From NCBI GenBank assembly GCA_903829565.1, contig CAIKQM010000140.1:1-10674 (forward strand): 10,674 nucleotides of DNA, given 5' to 3'. The position numbers and the translations under genes were made by a program. Under the pieces are notes generated by a model. That model was not told the origin of the DNA, searched no databases, and saw only the letters and a program-made list of their open reading frames with translations. This stretch comes from an uncultured Planctomycetota bacterium. Lineage in GTDB: Bacteria > Planctomycetota > UBA1135 > GCA-002686595. Below are positions 1 through 5,760 of this stretch, piece by piece. The stretch's first letter is position 1; every line of letters begins with the position of its first letter.

Positions 1-2097
1 TGCCTCCGGATCCAAGTCGCCGAGGTCGCGCCAGTCGCGCGCAGGATCCGCAGCCAAGGGAGCGCGCACGCGCAAGGCTCCTTGCAGGTCGCGTCCACTG
101 GCATCCGTGGCGCGCACTTCCAAAGCGGCGCTGCGTTCCAATTGCACCAAGATGGGGCCGGCATTGCCTGCGGTGGTTCCCGTGCGCACATACCGCGGCA
201 AATGGCCCTCGTGCGCGATACGCACCAAGCTGTTGGTGCCAAGGTCCGCCAAGAACTCAGCCTTGCCGCCTAGGCCCGTTTGGTTCCAGGCTCGGCGTGA
301 GTCTTCTGTGTTCTGAACATGGACCTGTGCTCCCACGAGAGGCTTGTGGTCCTGATCCACCACCAGCAGCTGCCATAGAGTCACTTCGGGTAGCACAAGC
401 ACACCCAAGTCGTAGCCGTCCACAAGCTCTGCGGCAGCCAGACTGCGGGACCATGCGCGCCCAGGCAGGCTGACTCGCACGCTGCCATCTCCACAGCTGC
501 GCAGGGCCGGCAGGATGGGCAACCAGAAGCGACCATCGGCACCGAGCGCGAGTGGAATCTGGCCACCGGCTTGCGGGCAACTCCACTCCAGCGCCAACAG
601 CCCGCGCGACACGGGCGTTTGTTGCAGGCCCTCCACCAATCTGCCTTGCACGCAAGGCAGCGAGATCACTGCGGCCTGAAGGTCTGCGTGCGGAGCGTGC
701 AGCTGCAAGCTGGGCGTTCCTCCCATGTTGCTCTGGTACGCATCCGTGCCGAGCGCACCTTGAGCGGTGTCTTCGGCGAATCCAGCAGTCGCCCAGAGAT
801 GCGGTGCGCGCACATAGAGTTGGCCGCTCCAGTCTGCGGGTAAGCCGCGCAGGCGGAAGGAACCATCCGCCGCCAGCGCCAGCATTTGTCCGCTGGCCGC
901 AGGTGGTGTTGCTTCGAGCGTGCCTGTGTAAGGGTTGACGTAGCCGGTGAAGCCCAACTGCGCAACGCGCTCCGAGGGGCGGTCGTGTGTCAAGCGTACA
1001 TGACAAGGGCGCCCGGGCGTGATGCCCGACACGACGCCTGCAAGCAGCGCGCCTTCCGGAAGGATCGCGACTTGCTCGGCTTCAGGCGCGGGTACGTCCA
1101 AGCGCTGCAGCACATAGTCGTCGCGCCATACCAGCAGGGCTGTGGGGCGTGCAGTTGCGGGCCACGCGATGCGGCCTTCCTCGTCGGTGACCAGCGGTTC
1201 TTCGAAGGCCCCGTCGTGGTGGCATAGCACGCTGTAGCCGCTGGCCGGAAGGCCGGAGGCTTCACGCAGCCAGAAGCTCGTTGCAGCAGTGGTCGCGAGG
1301 CTCGCGCCGCTTTCCGTTGCGCCCGATCCTTGGCCGAGATCTGCGGGCGCGTTCAGGAGCAGTGCGCTGGATGGGCTAGTTGTCGTAGCACCTGCGCTAG
1401 GTGCTGCGGGGACCGCGGGCGTGGGACCTCCCCAGCCAGTCATCCACGGCACAAGCCCGGCGATGGCGACCAACAGCGCAGCAGCACCCGCGAGCTGAGG
1501 CCAAGGCAGCCCTTGCGGCGCGGGGCCATCGACAAAGGCAACTAGCGCGGCCAACCACTGCCGACGCTCATCCTTGTGTCGTGCATCGAGGCGCGTGCGC
1601 AACTCGTGCAGCGCCCGTTCGACGCGCTTGCGGGCCGCGTCGGCGCTGACGCCGAGCCGTGCGCTCATTTCTTCGTGGGTCAGTCCGTCGAGAAAGCGCA
1701 GCAAAATGGCGCTCTTGTGCGGCTCGTCCAGTTCGAGCACCGTGCGCGCGAGCTCGGCTTGCAACTGCGCCCGGGCCACCAGCTCATCCGTGGCGGGCGC
1801 GTGCTGCGACTCGCCGCTCGCGTAGGCCTCAAGCTCCTTGCGCCGACGGTCCCTGCGCGCCGTGTTGCGCGCCATGTTCTGTACCACTCTGGCCAGCCAG
1901 GCCCGCAAGTCACCCTGTGTCCTCCACGCGCGCGGTTCGCGCTGCGCTGCCAGCCACGCTTGTTGCGCCAGATCATCCGCGAGGGTCGGATCCTGCACGA
2001 GCTTGGACGCGATCTGGCGCAACCAACCCATTTGGGCCAACAGCTCGGCGTCGTCGTAGGGGCGTGAGGAGGATGAGGAACTAGTGGTGGTCGTCAT
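1..2097 (-). CDS. ECF RNA polymerase sigma factor fused to a membrane anchor and large extracytoplasmic domain (partial, C-terminus beyond window)
   Basis: The frame opens at ATG 2097-2095 and has no stop down to base 1, giving at least 699 residues. Residues about 19-88 match sigma region 2 (ADDLAQQAWLAAQ, then RAWLARVVQNMARN and a basic RRDRRRKE end). Residues about 113-170 match the region 4 helix-turn-helix (LLRFLDGLTHEEMSARLGVS, then AARKRVERALHELR). After a short linker, residues 201-219 (LAGAAALLVAIAGLV) look like one membrane helix. A Pro/Ala/Ser/Thr-rich linker and more than 450 residues of beta-rich, Ig-like or carboxypeptidase-regulatory-like sequence follow. The expected topology is sigma in the cytoplasm and the C-terminal part outside. 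Typical ECF factors are about 160-200 residues, so the extension is most of the protein. Upstream of the ATG there is no clear ribosome site; the Thr/Ser-rich first 11 residues leave the exact start open. Sigma identity is clear; the outer domain's function is unknown. Confidence 0.88.
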   Translation of the reverse strand, partial: MTTTTSSSSSSRPYDDAELLAQMGWLRQIASKLVQDPTLADDLAQQAWLAAQREPRAWRTQGDLRAWLARVVQNMARNTARRDRRRKELEAYASGESQHAPATDELVARAQLQAELARTVLELDEPHKSAILLRFLDGLTHEEMSARLGVSADAARKRVERALHELRTRLDARHKDERRQWLAALVAFVDGPAPQGLPWPQLAGAAALLVAIAGLVPWMTGWGGPTPAVPAAPSAGATTTSPSSALLLNAPADLGQGSGATESGASLATTAATSFWLREASGLPASGYSVLCHHDGAFEEPLVTDEEGRIAWPATARPTALLVWRDDYVLQRLDVPAPEAEQVAILPEGALLAGVVSGITPGRPCHVRLTHDRPSERVAQLGFTGYVNPYTGTLEATPPAASGQMLALAADGSFRLRGLPADWSGQLYVRAPHLWATAGFAEDTAQGALGTDAYQSNMGGTPSLQLHAPHADLQAAVISLPCVQGRLVEGLQQTPVSRGLLALEWSCPQAGGQIPLALGADGRFWLPILPALRSCGDGSVRVSLPGRAWSRSLAAAELVDGYDLGVLVLPEVTLWQLLVVDQDHKPLVGAQVHVQNTEDSRRAWNQTGLGGKAEFLADLGTNSLVRIAHEGHLPRYVRTGTTAGNAGPILVQLERSAALEVRATDASGRDLQGALRVRAPLAADPARDWRDLGDLDPEA

Positions 2098-2128
2098 GGG
2101 CGTCGCAGGAGACAGGTCACGCCGCTTT

Positions 2129-2200
2129 GGAAGTGTGACTGGAATTGCGAAAAAAAACCGCGTAGTGCCCAGCGGAAGTGTGATTTTCCGCGATTGCGAA
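2129..2200. promoter_or_regulatory. Tandem two-part motif in the divergent sigma/tRNA intergenic region
   Basis: GGAAGTGTGA occurs at 2129-2138 and 2174-2183. Each copy is followed by ATTGCGAA (2144-2151 and 2193-2200), so a two-part motif is repeated in direct orientation about 45-49 bp apart. An A8 run (2150-2157) follows the first copy. The region separates the minus-strand sigma-factor gene (start 2097) from the plus-strand tRNA promoter. The copies could be binding sites for a regulator, or the promoter elements of the sigma factor itself; which one is not decided by the sequence. Confidence 0.4.
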
Positions 2201-2208
2201 GGGGATCC

Positions 2209-2238
2209 TTGAACTCGGCTGCACGTCGCGCCTATACT
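2209..2238 (+). promoter_or_regulatory. Sigma70-type promoter of tRNA-fMet
   Basis: TTGAAC at 2209-2214 and TATACT at 2233-2238 match the -35 and -10 consensus closely and are 18 bp apart. Transcription would start near 2245, about 11 nt before the mature tRNA 5' end, which is a normal leader length for a single tRNA gene. Confidence 0.75.
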
Positions 2239-2255
2239 CTTCCCCGACAACGCGT

Positions 2256-2332
2256 CGCGGGGTGGAGCAGTCTGGCAGCTCGTCGGGCTCATAACCCGGA
2301 GGTCGCAGGTTCGAATCCTGCCCCCGCTACCA
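2256..2332 (+). tRNA. Initiator tRNA-fMet (anticodon CAT), CCA encoded
   Basis: The 77-nt sequence folds as a full cloverleaf with anticodon CAT at 2290-2292 and loop CTCATAA. It is an initiator rather than an elongator or Ile2 tRNA. The anticodon stem has the three consecutive G-C pairs (GGG/CCC), the D stem has the A11-U24 pair (GAGC/GCTC), and the first acceptor position is unpaired (C1 against U72). The acceptor strand CGCGGGG and most of the D and anticodon arms match the E. coli initiator as I remember it. The T arm is GCAGG-TTCGAAT-CCTGC, and the 3' end ACCA is encoded. It stands alone with its own promoter and terminator. The C1xU72 mismatch differs from the commoner C1xA72. Confidence 0.97.
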
Positions 2333-2339
2333 ATCAAGA

Positions 2340-2368
2340 GGCTGGTGCTTAGGCGCCGGCCTTTTTTT
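2340..2368 (+). terminator. Intrinsic terminator of tRNA-fMet
   Basis: GGCTGGTGC (2340-2348) pairs with GCGCCGGCC (2353-2361), nine base pairs including two G-U pairs, around a TTAG loop. Seven T residues (2362-2368) follow directly. It lies 7 nt after the encoded CCA, so the tRNA is a monocistronic unit. Confidence 0.93.
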
Positions 2369-2378
2369 GTGCCGTGTG

Positions 2379-2630
2379 GTGATACTGGCACCGCTGAGTG
2401 TGCACGATTTTTGGCCCCTGCAAGCGCGGTCCAGGCCTGCAAGGCACCCGCAGTGCGGGTTGCGAGTTGGAAACTCGCGATTTTTGCGTAGGCGCGTGTC
2501 GCAAAGCCCCCCAAGGCCTCGACGGTTCTAGGCTCGTCAGAAACTAGTCAGACCAGTTCCGAGGCTAGCTAGGGGGCCTCCCGAGTCTCCCAGGGCCACC
2601 ATTTCGTGCACATTCGTCTGGGCCAGTATC
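2379..2630. repeat. Element 1: structured intergenic element bounded by inverted copies of the GATACTGG/TGTGCACG repeat
   Basis: The left end (2379-2405) and the inverted right end (2606-2630) share GATACTGG, then eight variable bases, then A(G/A)TGTGCAC. The left copy diverges in the variable part (CACCGCTG against CCCAGACG). The interior holds four consecutive stems: ACCCGC/GCGGGT (2446-2460), GCGAGTT/AACTCGC (2462-2478), TTTGCG/CGCAAA (2483-2505), and a longer interrupted stem pairing 2508-2521 with 2560-2576 (CCCCC with GGGGG, GGCCTCG with CGAGGCT). There is no convincing ORF inside. It starts 10 nt after the tRNA terminator's T run and fills most of the gap before the plus-strand genes. 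From 2631 to 2710 I see only C-rich leader sequence. Its function is unknown. Confidence 0.8.
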
Positions 2631-2710
2631 GAGGGGTGGCTCTTCTGCGGCCTTCTTGCGCCCCACTCCCTCCCTCCAGCCCATCCCCAACTCTCCCCCA
2701 CAAGGCGAGG

Positions 2711-2917
2711 ATGCCACCCGTGTCCCAGCGACCCAACCCGCCCGAAATCGTGCCGCCTAAACCCGAACCGGCCCCGCGGCCTATTCCGTCGTGGCCGGCG
2801 CCGCAGCCCCATCCCGAACCTACTCCCACATTGCCCGAGGTAACCCCGCCATGCACCCGCTCGAAAAGCACCCGCGCGAAAAGCACCCGCTTGATGGAAT
2901 CACCGCCGCAGACTTGA
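2711..2917 (+). CDS. Possible small proline-rich protein (68 aa), overlaps the CBS gene
   Basis: An ATG at 2711 is preceded by AAGGCGAGG, one of the better ribosome-site candidates in the window. The first 47 residues are strongly patterned: proline makes up more than a third, with motifs such as PPEIVPPKPEPAPRPIP and PEPTPTLPEVTPP. Such Pro/Glu-rich short proteins occur in other bacteria, usually without known function. After VTPP the frame runs 67 nt into the CBS-protein gene in a different frame and ends at 2917, giving a Ser/Thr/Arg-rich tail (SKSTRAKSTR). No signal peptide or membrane helix is visible. The tail may be fortuitous, or the frame may be an untranslated C-rich leader. It should not be extended to the GTG at 2606, which belongs to the right end of element 1. 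Confidence 0.4.
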   Translation: MPPVSQRPNPPEIVPPKPEPAPRPIPSWPAPQPHPEPTPTLPEVTPPCTRSKSTRAKSTRLMESPPQT

Positions 2918-3393
2918 TGGAGACCGAGGTCTTGTCGCTGAGTCCGGGCGACTCGGTGGAGGACGCGATTCTCGAGCTCGAGGAAGCCGGCATTGCCGGT
3001 GCGCCCGTGCTCGATGCAGGCCGGCATGTGCGGGGAGTGTTCTCACTCAGCGATGTGGCGCGCTTGGAAGCTTCCGTCGCAGCACAACTCTCAGGTCAGC
3101 GCTCCGAGCGTGTCATGTTGCGCAATTCGGGGTTGGATGTAGAGGAAGACGAGGCGCAAGAAGACGAGCTCATGTCCATGGATCATGCCAACACCGGTGT
3201 GCCTGCGGGCGCGACAGTCGGTGAGTGGATGACGGCCGAGATCGTCACTGTCAGCCCGGAAGCTACGCTCGTGGCGGTCTGCCGCGTGATGCAGACACAT
3301 CGTGTGCACCGTGTCTTGGTCGTCGAGAAAGGCGAGCTGCGCGGCGTCGTTTCCACGATGGACATCGTCACCTGCCTCGCGCAAGCCTTGTAG
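2851..3393 (+). CDS. Two-CBS-domain protein
   Basis: This 180-residue protein consists almost entirely of a Bateman pair. CBS 1 covers about residues 17-75 (ADLMETEVLSLSPGDSVEDA, then GIAGAPVLDAG and RGVFSLSDVARL). CBS 2 covers about 122-178 (VGEWMTAEIVTVSPEATL, then HRVLVVEKGELRGVVSTMDI). Between them is a strongly acidic linker (DVEEDEAQEDEL, residues 96-107). CBS pairs usually bind AMP, ADP, ATP or S-adenosyl compounds and regulate a partner; no effector domain is present here. ATG 2851 is chosen because GAGG stands 10 nt upstream and the CBS fold starts soon after; an in-frame ATG at 2791 would add 20 unsupported residues. The stop is 41 nt before the hibernation-factor gene, so co-transcription is likely. 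Confidence 0.88.
   Translation: MHPLEKHPREKHPLDGITAADLMETEVLSLSPGDSVEDAILELEEAGIAGAPVLDAGRHVRGVFSLSDVARLEASVAAQLSGQRSERVMLRNSGLDVEEDEAQEDELMSMDHANTGVPAGATVGEWMTAEIVTVSPEATLVAVCRVMQTHRVHRVLVVEKGELRGVVSTMDIVTCLAQAL
2863..2892 (+). repeat. 15-nt in-frame tandem duplication at the CBS gene start
   Basis: GAAAAGCACCCGC is repeated at 2863 and 2878 with a 15-nt period (13 of 15 bases identical). In the CBS frame it gives EKHPR-EKHPL; in the overlapping proline-rich frame it gives SKSTR-AKSTR. It lies in the unstructured N-terminal tail before CBS 1 and looks like slippage. Confidence 0.75.
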
Positions 3394-3434
3394 TCGTCCG
3401 TTTTCCTTGTCTCGAATCCACTTGTCCAATTCTC

Positions 3435-3773
3435 ATGACACATTCACGCGTCACGTTCAGCGGCTTGCCGCACAATGACCTCATCGCACGCATGTGCGAG
3501 CGCGAGCTGATCAAGTTGAAGCGCTACGCGCCGCGCTTGGTGGGGTGTAGTGTGCTTGTCACGCGCACCAACAACCGCCATCGCACAGGGCGTCGGCATG
3601 AGGTCCGCATTCGCGCACATTCGCCGCGCATCCTGGTCTCGGTGACGCGCACGCCGCGCGAACATTCGGAGGCCGAGACGCTGGAGCTGGCCGTGCGCGA
3701 AGCCTTCGACCGCGCTCGGCGCAGGCTGCAGGATGCGGTTCGGCGCCTGCGAGGGGCCATTAAGGCCAAGTAG
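3435..3773 (+). CDS. HPF/RaiA-family ribosome hibernation factor (short form)
   Basis: The 112-residue basic protein has the HPF/RaiA layout: an N-terminal strand (HSRVTFSGLPHND), a helix with basic residues (RMCERELIKLKRYAPRLVGC), two strands (SVLVTRTNNRHRTGRRHEVRI and ILVSVTRTPREH) and a long C-terminal helix (AVREAFDRARRRLQDAVRRLRG). The HRTGRRHEVRI and EAFDRARRRLQD segments are close to the usual family patterns. Such proteins bind the 30S decoding channel, blocking mRNA and tRNA and promoting inactive or dimeric ribosomes in starvation. It lacks the C-terminal dimerisation domain of long HPF and any cold-shock domain. ATG 3435 starts directly at the first strand; no Shine-Dalgarno is seen. 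It sits between the CBS gene (41 nt upstream) and the helicase (31 nt downstream). Confidence 0.85.
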   Translation: MTHSRVTFSGLPHNDLIARMCERELIKLKRYAPRLVGCSVLVTRTNNRHRTGRRHEVRIRAHSPRILVSVTRTPREHSEAETLELAVREAFDRARRRLQDAVRRLRGAIKAK

Positions 3774-3804
3774 TGTGGGGGATGTGGTACGATCTCCGGC
3801 TCAC

Positions 3805-5517
3805 ATGAGCTTTGAACAACTGGGTCTGCAGGACGCGCTGGTGCGCGCCGTCATCGACAAGGGCTACACCGCACCGACGCCGATTCAGGCTCAGGCCATT
3901 CCTCCGATTTTGGAGGGTAGGGATGTGCTCGGCACTGCGCAGACCGGCACCGGCAAGACGGCGGCCTTCGCGCTGCCGATCCTGCACCGCTTGTGGCGTG
4001 GCAAAGGCTCGGCGCCGCGTGCTGTGCCGCTGCGCTGCCTCGTGCTGTGTCCCACGCGCGAGTTGGCCACGCAGATTGGCGACAACTTTGCCGCGTATGC
4101 CAAGCACTCGGGCGTGTCGGGCACGGTCGTGTTCGGTGGCGTGGGCTACGAGCCCCAGCGCCGCGCTCTGTCAAGAGGAGTTGACATCCTTGTCGCCACT
4201 CCTGGGCGTCTGATCGATCACATGCGTGAAGGGCTCGTGCACTTTGATGATCTCGAAGTGCTCGTGCTCGATGAGGCCGATCGCATGCTGGACATGGGCT
4301 TCTTGCCCGCCATCAAGCAGATCCTCAGCAAGATTCCGCAGAAGCGGCAAACACTGGCCTTCACGGCCACTTTGCCCAAAGAAGTGACGGGCTTGCTCGA
4401 TCGCATTCTGCGCGACCCCGTGCGCATCAGCGTCGCTCCTCCGTCGTCGACCGCCGAGCGCGTGGTGCAGGAAGTTTTCCTCGTCGATAAGGCGCAGAAG
4501 GTCGACTTGCTGGTCGAGCTGCTCGAGCGTCCCGAAGTGATCAACGCGCTTGTGTTCACGCGCACGAAGCACGGCGCCGATCGCGTGGTCAAGCGCTTGG
4601 AACGCGCCGGGATTCCTGCGGCCGCCATTCACGGCAACAAGTCGCAGAATGCGCGTGAACGCGCCTTGGAAGGCCTCAAGCGTGGCAAGGTGCGCGCACT
4701 GATTGCGACCGACATCGCCTCGCGCGGCATCGATGTGAAGGGGCTTTCGCATGTCATCAACTACGACATCCCGAACGAGCCCGAGACCTATGTGCACCGC
4801 ATCGGACGCACGGCGCGCGCGGATGCGGATGGCAAGGCCTGGTCCTTGGTGGAAGGCGGCGACCTGCCGCACCTCAAGCTGATTGAGAAGCACTTGAAGA
4901 TGCGCTTGCCGCGTGGCGAGAGCATCCTCGGGCGCATCGATGATCAATCGCGGCGCGAGCAAGAGCGCGCGCGTACTCCTCGCGCGGTGCCCGGCGCCCA
5001 TGGCAAACCGGCTGCACCGACGAACTTTGGCGAGGGCGTGGACGCACCCACCGAGGATGCATCCGCACGCGAAGTCCGCCCAGCCCCTCCGTCCATGCGC
5101 ACGCCGGCCGTCCTGCAACGCGCCGACCGCCCGCACGCCGACCAGCGCCACCAAGTACGCGAAGACGCGCGCCGCGCCGACCGCGAGCGCCAGGCTGAGG
5201 AGCGCCGCAAGACCGTGGAGCGCCTAGAAGCCGAGCGCCGCGCTTGGGCCGAGGCTCGCAAAGCCGAGTATGCCGCTAATCCTGAGTCGGCGACGGGGGG
5301 AAGCCCGGAGCGTGGTCGCAACGAGCGACCTGCTGCAGCACCGGCTGGCGGGCCGGGCGTGCGGTATTCGTCGGGGCCGCGGGCTCCGGAGAATCCGTGG
5401 AAGCCGCGTAAGACGCGCGGGCCGTCGGGGCCGCATGGCGAGCGTGGTCCGCAGGGTGGATCACAGCAGGGCGGGCCGCGTAGGGGAAGCGGTGGCGGTG
5501 GGCGACCGCGTCGCTAA
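3805..5517 (+). CDS. RhlE-like DEAD-box ATP-dependent RNA helicase with long charged tail
   Basis: The 570-residue protein has every core motif in order: Q motif (FEQLGL with PTPIQAQAIP), motif I AQTGTGKT (45-52), Ia PTRELATQ (83-90), Ib TPGRL (132-136), II DEAD (156-159), III as TAT (187-189, usually SAT), IV VFTRTKHG, V ATDIASRGIDV (301-311) and VI HRIGRTAR (331-338). Together they indicate ATP-driven RNA unwinding in the cytoplasm. The MSFEQLGL opening and spacing fit the RhlE group. The core ends near residue 370. The remaining 200 residues are disordered in appearance: a charged, probably coiled-coil stretch rich in Arg, Glu and Ala (about 448-490), then a Gly/Pro/Arg-rich end (GPRRGSGGGGRPRR) suited to non-specific RNA binding. 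ATG 3805 fits the family start; an in-frame ATG at 3733 would overlap the previous gene. The TAA is immediately followed by repeat element 2. Confidence 0.95.
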   Translation: MSFEQLGLQDALVRAVIDKGYTAPTPIQAQAIPPILEGRDVLGTAQTGTGKTAAFALPILHRLWRGKGSAPRAVPLRCLVLCPTRELATQIGDNFAAYAKHSGVSGTVVFGGVGYEPQRRALSRGVDILVATPGRLIDHMREGLVHFDDLEVLVLDEADRMLDMGFLPAIKQILSKIPQKRQTLAFTATLPKEVTGLLDRILRDPVRISVAPPSSTAERVVQEVFLVDKAQKVDLLVELLERPEVINALVFTRTKHGADRVVKRLERAGIPAAAIHGNKSQNARERALEGLKRGKVRALIATDIASRGIDVKGLSHVINYDIPNEPETYVHRIGRTARADADGKAWSLVEGGDLPHLKLIEKHLKMRLPRGESILGRIDDQSRREQERARTPRAVPGAHGKPAAPTNFGEGVDAPTEDASAREVRPAPPSMRTPAVLQRADRPHADQRHQVREDARRADRERQAEERRKTVERLEAERRAWAEARKAEYAANPESATGGSPERGRNERPAAAPAGGPGVRYSSGPRAPENPWKPRKTRGPSGPHGERGPQGGSQQGGPRRGSGGGGRPRR

Positions 5518-5653
5518 GTGATACTGGCCCAGACCAGTGTGCACGGAGCGAAACCGGCTTCCTAGCGTCGGTCCCAAGTGCACGACTTCCGTAGCCGTGC
5601 GGGCAACTCCTGCATGGCCTATCGAGGCTGTGCCGCTACCCAAGCCTAGGCAT

Positions 5654-5685
5654 GTCCTGCTCCTTACTGCAATGCAGGACGTAAG
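5654..5685 (+). other. Potential H-type pseudoknot inside element 2
   Basis: GTCCTGC (5654-5660) pairs with GCAGGAC (5674-5680). In its 13-nt loop, CTTAC (5663-5667) is complementary to GTAAG (5681-5685), which directly follows the first stem. These two stems have the order of a classical H-type pseudoknot. The assignment comes from complementarity only; no energy was calculated. Confidence 0.45.
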
Positions 5686-5690
5686 CCACT

Positions 5691-5725
5691 TACCAATCGA
5701 CCTTCGCTAGGAAGGCCGATTGGTA
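5691..5725 (+). other. Strong hairpin near the right end of element 2
   Basis: TACCAATCG (5691-5699) pairs with CGATTGGTA (5717-5725), and CCTTC (5701-5705) with GAAGG (5711-5715), around a five-base loop and one A-C mismatch: 14 pairs in all. No U tract follows on either strand, so it is not a standard intrinsic terminator. Its 3' half can alternatively pair with 5558-5567, so two folds exclude each other. Confidence 0.65.
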
Positions 5726-5760
5726 GCGTGCACACTGGTCTGGGCCAGTATCGCCGGAGC

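Larger units (their letters stand above)
5518..5752. repeat. Element 2: intergenic element with a perfect 25-bp inverted repeat at its ends
   Basis: The left end (from 5520) and right end (5728-5752) are exact reverse complements over 25 bp: GATACTGG, CCCAGACC, AGTGTGCAC. Each end is itself a small imperfect hairpin (ACTGG, CCCAGA, CCAGT). The element starts at the base after the helicase TAA and ends 8 bp before the stop of the convergent minus-strand gene, so it fills the whole 3'-3' gap. An inner 10-bp inverted repeat (CTTCCTAGCG at 5558-5567 against 5705-5714) extends the symmetry. I see no ORF and no T-run terminator inside. It may act in transcript ending for both convergent genes, or be a mobile repeat that settled there. 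Confidence 0.85.

Noticed and set aside
257..1006. A 249-residue minus-strand open frame with Arg/Ala-rich sequence
   Set aside because: It lies in another frame of the same strand inside the sigma-factor fusion, whose frame is open throughout and reads as a coherent protein.
2379..2630. Insertion sequence or MITE with target-site duplication
   Set aside because: No transposase and no matching direct repeats at the flanks of any of the three elements; mobility remains only a hypothesis.
4171..5154. A 327-residue open frame antisense to the helicase
   Set aside because: All helicase motifs are on the plus strand; the antisense frame is a by-product of GC-rich codons.
5691..5725. Intrinsic terminator for the convergent genes
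   Set aside because: The stem is strong but no U tract follows on either strand, unlike the tRNA terminator at 2340-2368.
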